Shown piece after piece: positions 16,847-25,673 of a stretch of DNA of 64,000 nt. Source of the DNA: CAMTWZ01 sp041749075 (lineage in GTDB: Bacteria > Bacteroidota > Rhodothermia > Balneolales > HLUCCA01). The translations under genes and the position numbers were made by a program. Within the stretch, counting starts at the first letter, position 1. Each line of letters starts with the position of its first letter. The stretch is taken from contig JBGTBY010000012.1 in assembly GCA_041749075.1 (NCBI GenBank), forward strand, positions 1 through 64,000. The letters are read 5' to 3'. The notes under the pieces were generated by a model that was given only the letters and a program-made list of their open reading frames with translations, was not told where the DNA came from and ran no database searches.

Positions 16847-17880
16847 TTCAATTCGCCGAGCGATCGATCGGTTTCAATACGAAGCCCTTCATTATCGCGG
16901 AGATGTCTGGCAACCACAATCACTCGCTCGACCGCGCCATTGCCATTGTGGATGCGGCCGCTGATGCGGGGGCTGATGCCGTGAAATTGCAAACCTACAC
17001 GGCAGATACCATCACGTTTCCGGGTGTGCACCGAATTGAAGATTCCAATTCGTTGTGGAAGGGGAAAGAATTGTATGATTTGTACAAAGAAGCCTATACG
17101 CCTTGGGAATGGCATAAACCCATTTTCGATCATGCGAAAAAACGCGGATTGATGGCGTTCAGCTCTCCGTTCGATGAAACGGCCGTCGCGTTTTTGGAAT
17201 CATTGAATGTGCCCGCCTATAAAATCGCCTCGTTCGAGAATGAGCATTATCCCTTGATCGAATTGGTGATCAGAACTGGAAAACCGTTCATCATGAGCAC
17301 AGGCGTTATCAGTCGGGAGGCTTTGGACGACACCGTCGCATTCATCCGATCCTGCGGCTCCAAAAATTTCGTGTTATTGAAGTGCACCAGCACCTATCCG
17401 GCCTCCCCCGAAACCACGAATCTTCGAACCATTACGGACATGCGAGAACGGTATGAGTGTCCGATCGGCCTTAGCGACCATACCATGGGAATCGGGGCAT
17501 CTGTCGCAGCGGTGGCGATGGGGGCCGTTGTCATTGAAAAACACGTGACGCTATCACGCGCCGATGGAGGCGTCGATTCGGCATTCTCGTTAGAACCCGA
17601 TGAATTAAAATCCCTCGTCATTGAAACGGAAAGGGCTTGGTTGGCTTTGGGTGATGTGAATTACACGCTGTCGGATAAGGATGCCAAATCGATGCTGTAT
17701 AAGCGTTCCATTTATGTCATTCGCGACTTACCTGCTGGTCACCGATTGACCCCAGACGATGTCAAAATCATACGACCCGCTCTCGGAATGGCTCCGAAAC
17801 GCATGGCAGATATCTTGGGACAGCCTCTCACCCGAGACGTGAAAAAAGGGAATCCTTTAACCGAGGATATGCTTTTATGA
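16843..17880 (+). CDS. pseI: pseudaminic acid synthase PseI
   Basis: Condenses the altrose derivative with PEP to pseudaminic acid. The NeuB-type TIM barrel begins KPFIIAEMSGNHNHSLDRA and contains ADAVKLQTYTADT, PYECPIGLSDHTMGI-like and VIEKHVTLSR segments. The C-terminal SAF/antifreeze-like domain occupies about residues 285-345 (RSIYVIRDLPAGHRLTPDDV). The length (345) is typical. The EMSGNHNHS signature is that of PseI rather than sialic (NeuB) or legionaminic synthases. It overlaps its neighbours by 4 nt on both sides. Confidence 0.94.
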   Translation: MIQFAERSIGFNTKPFIIAEMSGNHNHSLDRAIAIVDAAADAGADAVKLQTYTADTITFPGVHRIEDSNSLWKGKELYDLYKEAYTPWEWHKPIFDHAKKRGLMAFSSPFDETAVAFLESLNVPAYKIASFENEHYPLIELVIRTGKPFIMSTGVISREALDDTVAFIRSCGSKNFVLLKCTSTYPASPETTNLRTITDMRERYECPIGLSDHTMGIGASVAAVAMGAVVIEKHVTLSRADGGVDSAFSLEPDELKSLVIETERAWLALGDVNYTLSDKDAKSMLYKRSIYVIRDLPAGHRLTPDDVKIIRPALGMAPKRMADILGQPLTRDVKKGNPLTEDMLL

Positions 17881-18596
17881 ACTCATTGCTCAAATTTCGC
17901 CCCGTTCGCATCCTGGTTACCTGGATTCGTGCTTTTTTCTTAATCCGGATTGCGAAACGCTTGAAAACCCACTCATCGGAACATGCTTTCGACACGACTC
18001 TCTCTCACAACATGAAGGGGCTATATATCTGCGATGATCGAATCAAGACATTGATATTACCATTTATGAGCATCGAACGGGTCAAACCGGATTGGAACAT
18101 CCTCATCATCGGTCCACGAAATGAACACGATCTCTTGTTGATGCATGGGTATGGAATCCCATGGACATCCATGACCGGATTGGATCTAATTTCCTATTCA
18201 TCCAGGATCAAGCTCGGCGATATGCACGATATGCCGTTTGATGACAATCAGTTTGATGCCGTCCTATTCGGTTGGACACTAAGCTATTCCGCAACACCCC
18301 AACGTGCGATACAAGAAGTGGTTCGTGTTCTTAAACCGGGCGGAATCGCGGCCATCGGTGTCGAATACACCGATTTGAAGAAGGATGAATCCGTTGAGTT
18401 GTTAGGATATTCCGTGCAGGATTATGAACGACTTGAACAACGCGTGAACTCCACTTCCGCCATTCACGCCCTCTTCGGAAACCATGCGGGTCATGTCTAT
18501 TTTGACCATGATGCCCCACTGAAACGATCCCATACGAGAGAAGGCTTGGTCAAAGGCGTGTCCAGTGTCGCAACCATACTTGAAATCCAGAAATAA
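17877..18596 (+). CDS. class I SAM-dependent methyltransferase
   Basis: A 239-residue protein with a Rossmann methyltransferase core: NILIIGPRNEHDLLL in place of the usual glycine-rich loop, then GDMHDMPFDDNQFDAVLFG and EVVRVLKPGGIAAIG. The N-terminus has a basic-hydrophobic segment (VTWIRAFFLIRIAKRL) that may associate with the membrane. Position directly after pseI, with a 4-nt overlap, suggests that it O-methylates the surface glycan or its precursor. The substrate cannot be read from the sequence. Confidence 0.75.
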   Translation: MNSLLKFRPVRILVTWIRAFFLIRIAKRLKTHSSEHAFDTTLSHNMKGLYICDDRIKTLILPFMSIERVKPDWNILIIGPRNEHDLLLMHGYGIPWTSMTGLDLISYSSRIKLGDMHDMPFDDNQFDAVLFGWTLSYSATPQRAIQEVVRVLKPGGIAAIGVEYTDLKKDESVELLGYSVQDYERLEQRVNSTSAIHALFGNHAGHVYFDHDAPLKRSHTREGLVKGVSSVATILEIQK

Positions 18597-18600
18597 GGCC

Positions 18601-19596
18601 ATGAAGCTCATCATTTATCCACTCTATTTCCTTTTTTACGGCCTATATCGTCTCACCGGATGGCAAACCAATCTGTCATATAAGATCTTTCGATATGCGT
18701 ATGTGTTGTCGAATGGCTCCCTCTTCCACATCACCGAACGGTTCGAGCGGTCGGCCATCGGTCGATATCCGTTCACAACGACAGATGGGATTCTTGGAAA
18801 CCTGACTGCTGATGAGGCTTGTGCAATCGCCAAATCCATAGATGATAAAGGGTATCATGTGCTTCCTATCATGCTTCCAGCTGAACAGGTGGATGGGTTG
18901 GTCGCCTTGGCCGAAAGCGAACCGGCTCATGTGTTAAAGCTGAATCCTACAGACAACATCCCCGATCAGATCGTGTTTGATGAGACGAACCCGGTTTCAA
19001 ACCGCTATTCGCTGTTCGCCAATTCCTTGGTCACCAACAAAACGGCCAGAACCCTTTTATTGGATAAAAATCTTCTGCAAATCGCACAAGAATACCTTGG
19101 TGCAAAACCGATACTGGATATTGGCATGATGTGGTGGAGCCTACCTGTTCATGGTCTTCCAAATGCCGAGCAATTCAAAAGCAAGGCGGCTCAGATGTTC
19201 CATTTTGATCTAGACCGCTTGAAATTTTTGAAGGTTTTTGTCTATTTAACGGATGTGGACATGCTAAACGGCCCGCATGTGTACGTGGAAGACACCCATC
19301 GCTCCTTACCGAAAGGCATCACGGCAGGCGGCAGATACTCTGATTCAATGATTGAATCTCTTTTACCTGGTCGCGTGAAATACCTCACCGGAAAAAAAGG
19401 CACGATCCTTTTTGTCGACACCAGAGGGATTCACAAAGGTCTGGAATTGGAGAAAGGAAAACGGTTGATCTTTCAAATGGAATATTGCCTCGGCTTGTTC
19501 GGCAAACCCGAACTCGAAAAAGTGGCACCGGAGAATAAAGGCATGCTTCCATATCCATCCGACTATCGACATACGTACGAACCCGTTTTCAACTGA
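18601..19596 (+). CDS. PhyH-like Fe(II)/2-oxoglutarate dioxygenase
   Basis: A 331-residue protein of the phytanoyl-CoA dioxygenase group. A facial triad can be proposed: His201 and Asp203 in MFHFDLDRL, His278 in GIHKGLELEKG, and Arg288 in GKRLIFQ to hold 2-oxoglutarate. An N-terminal hydrophobic stretch (IIYPLYFLFYGLYRL) may anchor it. PhyH-like proteins occur in sugar- and lipid-modifying clusters; hydroxylation of a glycan component is inferred from location. It starts 4 nt after the methyltransferase stop. Confidence 0.72.
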   Translation: MKLIIYPLYFLFYGLYRLTGWQTNLSYKIFRYAYVLSNGSLFHITERFERSAIGRYPFTTTDGILGNLTADEACAIAKSIDDKGYHVLPIMLPAEQVDGLVALAESEPAHVLKLNPTDNIPDQIVFDETNPVSNRYSLFANSLVTNKTARTLLLDKNLLQIAQEYLGAKPILDIGMMWWSLPVHGLPNAEQFKSKAAQMFHFDLDRLKFLKVFVYLTDVDMLNGPHVYVEDTHRSLPKGITAGGRYSDSMIESLLPGRVKYLTGKKGTILFVDTRGIHKGLELEKGKRLIFQMEYCLGLFGKPELEKVAPENKGMLPYPSDYRHTYEPVFN

Positions 19597-19598
19597 TT

Positions 19599-21056
19599 AT
19601 GGGCATCATTCAGCGGCAAGGTGCTTGGAACACGATCATCTCTTATATCGGTGTCGGCATCGGAACGCTGAACCTGATTTTCCTCTATCCATTCTTTTTC
19701 CAGACAGATGAAATCGGCCTGATTCGGATCCTGACCAGCTTGGCCTTGCTGTTCTCCCATGTCTCATCCATGGGTATCGGCGGTATCATCCTTCGGTTTT
19801 TCCCACATTTCAGAACACCGGATCGTCGGAATGCCGGATTCCCCTCCGCAGCGTGGTTGTATGCGGGGATCGGGTTTTTCCTTGCCTTATTTCTGTACCT
19901 ATTGATTCGACCCTTCATTCTCCATTACTACGATCATTCCCCATTATTTCAGGAATATGATCTGTATGTCATCCCGTTGGCTCTCTTCGTATTTGTCTAT
20001 AATCTGGTCGAATTATTCGACCGAGCGCACTTCCAAACGATGTTTACCCTCTTGGGTCGCGAAGTGCTGCTGCGTTTGTTCACTACGTTCGGTATTCTGG
20101 CAGTCGGATTGGGGTATTGGGATTTTGAAGTTTTCATGTTGTGGTTCTTGGGCATCCATGCACTGATCGCGCTCTTGGCCCTCGGCAAATCGATGTATGC
20201 CGGACGAATCGGTTGGAGTTTCAATCCGACTTTTTTCAAGCCGCGACGGCTGAAGGTCCTGTTTCGTTACGGGATGTTCACTTTCATGACCGGAGCTAGC
20301 ACGTTTGTGGTTCAAACCATCGACAGTATCATGCTTGGGGCTTATGTGAATTTGGATGCCGTCGGAATCTACACGATCGCCTTTTTTATGGGAAGTGTGA
20401 TCGCCATTCCATTCCGAGGGATCAGTCGGATCGCCATCCCCGTCATCTCACAGGCTTGGAAAGAGTCCGACCAAGTGAAAATCAATCGTGTCTATGCGGT
20501 TACATCGTATCTGCAATTCATGGCTGGCGCGATCACTCTCAGCTTGATCATGCTGAGTCTGAGCGATCTGTTCACCTTTCTTCCTGAAATCTACTCCACT
20601 GGCTTTTGGGTTGTCTTTCTGATCGGCCTCGGCCACCTCATCGACATGACCGGCGGACTCAACGCCAACATCCTCGCCACATCACCCAAATACCATATCG
20701 ACTTGGTTGTGAACATCAGCTTCATCCTCGTCTGCATCCTTCTCAATATCCTGCTGATACCGGCTTATGGGCTAAACGGCGCCGCGCTGGCCTCGCTGCT
20801 CAGTTATGTGTTCTTGAATACGGCACGATGCATCATTCTTTATCGTCTGTTTGATTTCAACCCGTTCGGATGGCGGTTTTTCATAGCTGGCATCCTCGTA
20901 AGTATCGCGGGATTCTTGGCTTGGCATCTTCCCTTCGACGAATGGACACCCTATCTAGCCATACCTTTGCGAAGCTTCGTTTTCCTCTCGCTTCTTGCCA
21001 CCTTCGGTTACGCAATCGGCCTACACAAACAGATTCAATCTGACATCCGCATATGA
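19599..21056 (+). CDS. polysaccharide/oligosaccharide flippase (MATE-like, Wzx type)
   Basis: A 485-residue integral membrane protein with about 12-14 helices of the polysaccharide transport family. The N-terminus (GAWNTIISYIGVGIGTLNLIF) and the central FRYGMFTFMTGASTFVVQT are typical of Bacteroidota flippases. It probably moves the lipid-linked, pseudaminic-acid-containing repeat unit across the inner membrane. It begins 2 nt after the PhyH-like gene and is the last surface-glycan gene before hisS. Confidence 0.82.
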   Translation: MGIIQRQGAWNTIISYIGVGIGTLNLIFLYPFFFQTDEIGLIRILTSLALLFSHVSSMGIGGIILRFFPHFRTPDRRNAGFPSAAWLYAGIGFFLALFLYLLIRPFILHYYDHSPLFQEYDLYVIPLALFVFVYNLVELFDRAHFQTMFTLLGREVLLRLFTTFGILAVGLGYWDFEVFMLWFLGIHALIALLALGKSMYAGRIGWSFNPTFFKPRRLKVLFRYGMFTFMTGASTFVVQTIDSIMLGAYVNLDAVGIYTIAFFMGSVIAIPFRGISRIAIPVISQAWKESDQVKINRVYAVTSYLQFMAGAITLSLIMLSLSDLFTFLPEIYSTGFWVVFLIGLGHLIDMTGGLNANILATSPKYHIDLVVNISFILVCILLNILLIPAYGLNGAALASLLSYVFLNTARCIILYRLFDFNPFGWRFFIAGILVSIAGFLAWHLPFDEWTPYLAIPLRSFVFLSLLATFGYAIGLHKQIQSDIRI

Positions 21057-21067
21057 TCGTTTGACCG

Positions 21068-21075
21068 TATCTTGG
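21068..21075 (+). promoter_or_regulatory. -10-like box TATCTTGG 4 nt before hisS
   Basis: TATCTTGG (one mismatch to TAnnTTTG) ends 4 nt before the hisS ATG. No good TTG lies at the expected -33 distance, so this is a weak call based on the spacing shared with gatC, clpS, secG and mscS. Confidence 0.3.
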
Positions 21076-21079
21076 GGGT

Positions 21080-22342
21080 ATGGCAAACCCTACCTTCAGC
21101 ACTCATCTTGGCATGGTCGACATCCTGCCTGGAGAGATCGAAAAATGGCATTTCATCGAATCGCGCATCCGAGACATCGCCCGGACCTTCCACTTTCGCG
21201 AGATCCGCACCCCATTTCTTGAAGATACCGGGCTCATCGCCCGCGGTGTGGGTCGAACCACCGACATTGTCTCGAAAGAACTCTTTGCCTTCGAGCGTGG
21301 CGAAGACCGATATGTGCTGCGGCCCGAAGGCACAGCGTCGGTCAGCCGAGCCTACATCGAGCACAGCTTGCATCTCAAAGGCGGCGTGCAGAAATTCTTC
21401 TATATGGGACCGATGTTCCGCGCCGAGCGTCCACAAAAAGGACGTCAGCGCCAATTCCATCAGTTCGGTGCCGAAATCCTGGGCAGCGCCGATGCCCTTG
21501 CCGACGCCGAAATCATCGCCTTCATGGTCACCCTGTATCACAGCTTAGGCATACGAAATACCTCGTTGCGCTTGAATTCCGTGGGCGATCCCGAATCCCG
21601 CGATGCCTATAAGAAAGCGTTGGTCGAGTACTTCACACCGAATGTGAATCTGCTCAGCGATATTTCCCAGAAACGCCTCGAAACGAATCCGATGCGGATT
21701 CTGGATTCGAAAGAACCCGAAGATCAGGTCCTAATCGAAGGCGCTCCTATCATCACCGAGTATCTGAATGAAGACAGCGCGAAACACCTTCGTCAGGTTC
21801 AGAAACATCTCGACCGCCTTGGCATCGAGTATGTGGACGACCCGCGCCTGGTTCGCGGCCTCGATTATTATACCCGTACCGCGTTCGAACTGAGCTCACC
21901 CGACCTGGGCTCACAAGACGCCCTTGGTGGCGGTGGACGATATGATTTGCTGATTGAAGAGCTCGGCGGACCCGAGACTCCTGCCGTCGGTTTCGCCGCA
22001 GGCATGGAACGACTTCTGATCGCTTGCGAGGCTCTAAACATTCCGCTTGGCACACAGCCTGAATTGGATGTGTATATCGTCACCCGTGGCGATGATGCCA
22101 AGAAATGGGCGTTCCGTCATCTCAAGCCATTGCGTGATGCCGGCCTGTCTGCCACCATGGACATCGCCAACCGGTCCATGAAAGCACAGATGAAAGAAGC
22201 CGATCGTGAACTCGCGCGTTGGACCCTCATCGTGGGCGACGACGAGCTCCAAACCGAGCAATTCACCTTGCGGAACATGGCCGACAGCTTCGAGGAAAAA
22301 CTCCCCTTTGCCGACATCCTTAAAAAATTGGTTGGTTTGTGA
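21080..22342 (+). CDS. hisS: histidyl-tRNA synthetase
   Basis: Class II aminoacyl-tRNA synthetase charging tRNA-His. Motif 2 is in YMGPMFRAERPQKGRQRQFH; the histidine-specific LVRGLDYYTRTAFE and GGGGRYD follow, and motif 3 is GFAAGMERLL. The C-terminal anticodon-binding domain starts near residue 330 (LDVYIVTRGDDAKKWAF). 420 residues, complete. It stands 23 nt after the flippase and overlaps the next gene by 4 nt (GTGA). Confidence 0.97.
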   Translation: MANPTFSTHLGMVDILPGEIEKWHFIESRIRDIARTFHFREIRTPFLEDTGLIARGVGRTTDIVSKELFAFERGEDRYVLRPEGTASVSRAYIEHSLHLKGGVQKFFYMGPMFRAERPQKGRQRQFHQFGAEILGSADALADAEIIAFMVTLYHSLGIRNTSLRLNSVGDPESRDAYKKALVEYFTPNVNLLSDISQKRLETNPMRILDSKEPEDQVLIEGAPIITEYLNEDSAKHLRQVQKHLDRLGIEYVDDPRLVRGLDYYTRTAFELSSPDLGSQDALGGGGRYDLLIEELGGPETPAVGFAAGMERLLIACEALNIPLGTQPELDVYIVTRGDDAKKWAFRHLKPLRDAGLSATMDIANRSMKAQMKEADRELARWTLIVGDDELQTEQFTLRNMADSFEEKLPFADILKKLVGL

Positions 22343-22944
22343 GAAAGCAAATCGGCATCCTGATCCTACTTGCTGTAGTGATCCTTATCGTCGCGGCGGT
22401 CCATATCCTGGAACGTCACGCCGAGCCTCGCATCGCCAACCGCATTCCTGGCGACACCATTTCCGTCTCCTTATGGACGATGGAAGTGGATTGGACCGGA
22501 TTGAATTGGGAAGGCTTGCAAGCCGCATCCGCGAATCTGAACGTTCCATATGGCGCGGCATTTCGTCACTTCGCGACGGGTTTGCCCGTCGATAACGCCC
22601 GAATCACAGTAGCAGATGGTCGTTTGGATCTTCTACATCCTACCGCTCGCCCCATCAAATCCATCCTTGTATTAGGGGGATTGCAACAAACCGAGATGCT
22701 CATCACATCCGCGACCATGCATATCAAACGGATTGATGTCGGTTGGAATGTGATCGCGTCGGATGTCATCACTGACATCGGGCGGTTTCAATACACGGGT
22801 CAGATTGTGAACGGACGATTCCGCAATGGCACCTTGATTGCCATGAATACCGATGAGACCATGACCGCGCTGATGATCACCATGGCGCAATTGCAAGGTG
22901 GAAAAGCGACGAGAGATATGAACGGAGTTTCCATCCGCTTTTAG
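22339..22944 (+). CDS. hypothetical protein with N-terminal membrane anchor
   Basis: I do not recognise a family. The 201-residue product begins with a single hydrophobic helix (IGILILLAVVILIVAAVHIL) and is otherwise soluble, with beta-rich segments. This suggests a periplasmic domain tethered to the inner membrane, somewhat like AsmA/DUF748-type fragments, but without a convincing motif. It starts with GTG overlapping the hisS stop and ends 23 nt before clpS. Confidence 0.65.
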   Translation: MRKQIGILILLAVVILIVAAVHILERHAEPRIANRIPGDTISVSLWTMEVDWTGLNWEGLQAASANLNVPYGAAFRHFATGLPVDNARITVADGRLDLLHPTARPIKSILVLGGLQQTEMLITSATMHIKRIDVGWNVIASDVITDIGRFQYTGQIVNGRFRNGTLIAMNTDETMTALMITMAQLQGGKATRDMNGVSIRF

Positions 22945-22956
22945 GTGGCGAACACC

Positions 22957-22964
22957 TATCTTCC
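22957..22964 (+). promoter_or_regulatory. -10-like box TATCTTCC 3 nt before clpS
   Basis: TATCTTCC matches TAnnTTTG at six of eight positions (four of six if the nn positions are ignored) and ends 3 nt before the clpS ATG. There is no TTG at -33 distance. It is listed only because the spacing equals that of the better promoters in this window. Confidence 0.2.
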
Positions 22965-22967
22965 TTC

Positions 22968-23261
22968 ATGTCCACCCTGACAGAGAAGAAGACCAGTCAA
23001 TCGATCGCGGAGCCACCGAAATATGTGGTGTACCTGATCAACGACCATTACACCACGTTTGACTTCGTTGTGCAAGTTTTAACTACGGTATTTCATAAAA
23101 GCATCCCCGAGGCCGTTACCATTACGAATGATGTCCATAACCGAGGACGAGGGTCCTGTGGCACATTCGACAAACAGATAGCCGAAACGAAAGTGAATCA
23201 AGCAAATTCGATGGCACGAAGCGCTGGATTCCCTTTAAAATGCACAATGGAGACCGAATGA
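22968..23261 (+). CDS. clpS: ATP-dependent Clp protease adaptor ClpS
   Basis: Adaptor that recognises N-degron substrates and hands them to ClpAP. The 97-residue product has the ClpS core: PKYVVYLINDHYTTFDFV at residues 18-35, VVQVLTTVFHKS next, and AVTITNDVHNRGRG. A flexible N-terminal extension of about 15 residues fits the family. Its stop overlaps the clpA start (ATGA), the usual clpS-clpA pairing. Confidence 0.94.
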   Translation: MSTLTEKKTSQSIAEPPKYVVYLINDHYTTFDFVVQVLTTVFHKSIPEAVTITNDVHNRGRGSCGTFDKQIAETKVNQANSMARSAGFPLKCTMETE

Positions 23262-25585
23262 TCCGTCCGGAAGTCGATACTGTATTACGAAACGCGTTCC
23301 ACATGGCGCACCTGGCGAACCATGCGTATTTCACCATGGAGCATGTCTTATTGGCTGTGACCATGGATGAAACCGGCATCGAATTGCTCGATGCTGTGGG
23401 CATGGATGTGAAGTCTCTCAAATCCGACTTGGAAGAATTTTACCAGAAAGTGGAACTGCGTCCGTCAACGCAAACCGAACCCGAGCAGACGGTCGGACTT
23501 CGTCGTGTGATCCAAAATGCCATCACGCATGCGCAAGCCGCCGATCAGCCCGAAATCGGGTTGGGCGATTTGCTCATTTCCTTCTATTCCGAGACGGAAA
23601 GCTTGGCCGTGTTTTTCATGCGCAAGCAAGGATTGGAAAAGATCGATCTGATGGAATTCGTGTCGCATGGCATCCGGAAACAAGCGGATGGCGATGGATA
23701 TGAGGATGTGGATGAACTTGAAGATGATGAGGATTTCAAAGAATTCGCTCGGAAATTGGATGAGGAATTGGATGCGTTCGTTCAGGAGAACGATCCCACG
23801 GCGGTGACCGGAAAGAAATCGAAATCGGCCATGCTTCAACGCTATACCGAAGATTGGACCGCACGTGCCGATTCGGGTGAATTCGACATCTTGGTTGGAC
23901 GTGAATTGGAGATCCAACGCACGATTGAAGTTCTTTGTCGGCGAACCAAAAACAATCCGCTGTATTTGGGTGATCCAGGTGTAGGGAAAACCGCCATCGT
24001 ACAAGGCCTGGCCCGGAAGCTGGCCACAGGCGAGGTGCCAAAGCGTTTGCAGGGATACCGGCTTTATTCGCTCGATCTCGGCGCTCTCGTGGCCGGAACA
24101 AAATATCGTGGTGATTTCGAAGAGCGCATCAAAGGCGTGCTCAAGGAACTCACTTCACAAGAGCAGGTGATCTTATTTATCGATGAAATCCACACGATGG
24201 TCGGTGCCGGTGCGGCCGGAAATAGCGCGATGGATGCATCCAACCTGCTCAAACCAGCCCTTCAATCGGGTAAGCTGAAATGCATCGGGGCCACCACGTT
24301 CGAAGAACACAAATTGGTGTTCGATCGCGACCGTGCGTTGTCGAGACGCTTCCAAACCATTGAAGTGTCCGAGCCTTCTATCGAAGACTCCATCCGCATC
24401 TTGAACGGTCTCAAAACGTCCTACGAAACCCATCACAACGTCACATACACCTCTACTGCCGTCGAAGCCGCGGTGCGTTTATCCGCCAAATTCCTGAATG
24501 ATCGCAAACTTCCGGATAAAGCCATCGATGTGTTGGATGAAGTTGGCGCGCGCGTTTCGCTCGATCCCATCGGCCGTACGCAAGTGCAAGTCAAAGATGT
24601 GGAAAAACTGATTTCCGGTATCGCACGCATTCCGGTTCAAAGCGTGAGTACCGACGACAAAACCTCATTGGCCGATCTGGATGCGCGCCTCAAGAAATCC
24701 GTGTTTGGTCAGGATACGGCCATCCATGCGCTTGTGGCCGCAGTGAAGCGGAACCGAGCTGGACTTGGCTCCGATACCAAGCCCATTGGTAATTTCCTGT
24801 TTTGTGGACCCACGGGCGTCGGTAAAACCGAATTGTCGAAAGCCTTGGCCACGGAATTGGGCAACGAACTCATCCGGTTCGACATGAGTGAGTACATGGA
24901 AAAACACACCGTTTCCAGGCTCATCGGCGCGCCGGCGGGGTACGTCGGATTTGAACAAGGTGGATTGCTCACAGACGCCATCCGTCGTCATCCGAATGCG
25001 GTACTGTTGTTGGATGAAATCGAAAAAGCACATCCGGATGTCTATAATATTCTTTTGCAAATCATGGATTATGCGACATTGACCGACAACACCGGTCGGA
25101 AGTCGGATTTTCGTCATGTCGTGCTGATCATGACATCCAACGTGGGTTCGAGGGACATCTCCAAAGGTGGAATCGGCTTTAGCGGCGACGCAGGAAAAGG
25201 TGGCGATCCGATGCCGGCCATCAAACAACAATTCACTCCGGAATTCAGAAACCGCCTCGATGAAATCGTGATATTCGGACATTTGGATGCGTCCGTCATC
25301 CGAAATATCGTTCTCAAATTCATCCAAGAATTGAACGACCAACTGGGAAATAAGAAGGTGAAACTCCGTGTGACGGATGCGGCCATCGATTGGATCGCAG
25401 CGAAAGGATATGATGAAGCGAATGGCGCACGGCCGATGGCCAGAACCATCCAAGACCATGTGAAAAATCCATTGGTTGATGAACTCCTCTTCGGCAAGTT
25501 GCAAAAGGGCGGATCGGCGGTATTGGATGTGAAAAAAGATGCCCTGAAATGGTCGATCGATCCTTCACATGGGAAGAATAATTAA
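23258..25585 (+). CDS. clpA: ATP-dependent Clp protease ATP-binding subunit ClpA
   Basis: AAA+ unfoldase of 775 residues that feeds ClpP. The N-domain with Clp repeats covers about residues 1-150, followed by an acidic linker (EDVDELEDDEDFKEF). AAA-1 has Walker A GDPGVGKT and AAA-2 has GPTGVGKT with the pore loop YVGFEQGG. The ClpP-docking tripeptide is IGF at about residues 639-641. The ATG at 23258 overlaps the clpS stop; an in-frame ATG at 23240 is less likely. The stop codon lies inside the stem of the following terminator. Confidence 0.94.
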   Translation: MIRPEVDTVLRNAFHMAHLANHAYFTMEHVLLAVTMDETGIELLDAVGMDVKSLKSDLEEFYQKVELRPSTQTEPEQTVGLRRVIQNAITHAQAADQPEIGLGDLLISFYSETESLAVFFMRKQGLEKIDLMEFVSHGIRKQADGDGYEDVDELEDDEDFKEFARKLDEELDAFVQENDPTAVTGKKSKSAMLQRYTEDWTARADSGEFDILVGRELEIQRTIEVLCRRTKNNPLYLGDPGVGKTAIVQGLARKLATGEVPKRLQGYRLYSLDLGALVAGTKYRGDFEERIKGVLKELTSQEQVILFIDEIHTMVGAGAAGNSAMDASNLLKPALQSGKLKCIGATTFEEHKLVFDRDRALSRRFQTIEVSEPSIEDSIRILNGLKTSYETHHNVTYTSTAVEAAVRLSAKFLNDRKLPDKAIDVLDEVGARVSLDPIGRTQVQVKDVEKLISGIARIPVQSVSTDDKTSLADLDARLKKSVFGQDTAIHALVAAVKRNRAGLGSDTKPIGNFLFCGPTGVGKTELSKALATELGNELIRFDMSEYMEKHTVSRLIGAPAGYVGFEQGGLLTDAIRRHPNAVLLLDEIEKAHPDVYNILLQIMDYATLTDNTGRKSDFRHVVLIMTSNVGSRDISKGGIGFSGDAGKGGDPMPAIKQQFTPEFRNRLDEIVIFGHLDASVIRNIVLKFIQELNDQLGNKKVKLRVTDAAIDWIAAKGYDEANGARPMARTIQDHVKNPLVDELLFGKLQKGGSAVLDVKKDALKWSIDPSHGKNN

Positions 25586-25611
25586 CAGGAGGAATCCTCC
25601 TGTTAAATTTT
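25582..25611 (+). terminator. strong terminator closing the gatC-clpA run
   Basis: TTAACAGGAGG (25582-25592) and CCTCCTGTTAA (25596-25606) form a perfect 11-bp stem with loop AAT, followed by ATTTT. The clpA stop codon (25583-25585) is part of the stem. Confidence 0.9.
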
Positions 25612-25673
25612 CCCCTGTTTCCCCAACTATGCACGAGAACCACTATTTTCATGTGAACCATCGTGTATATATC

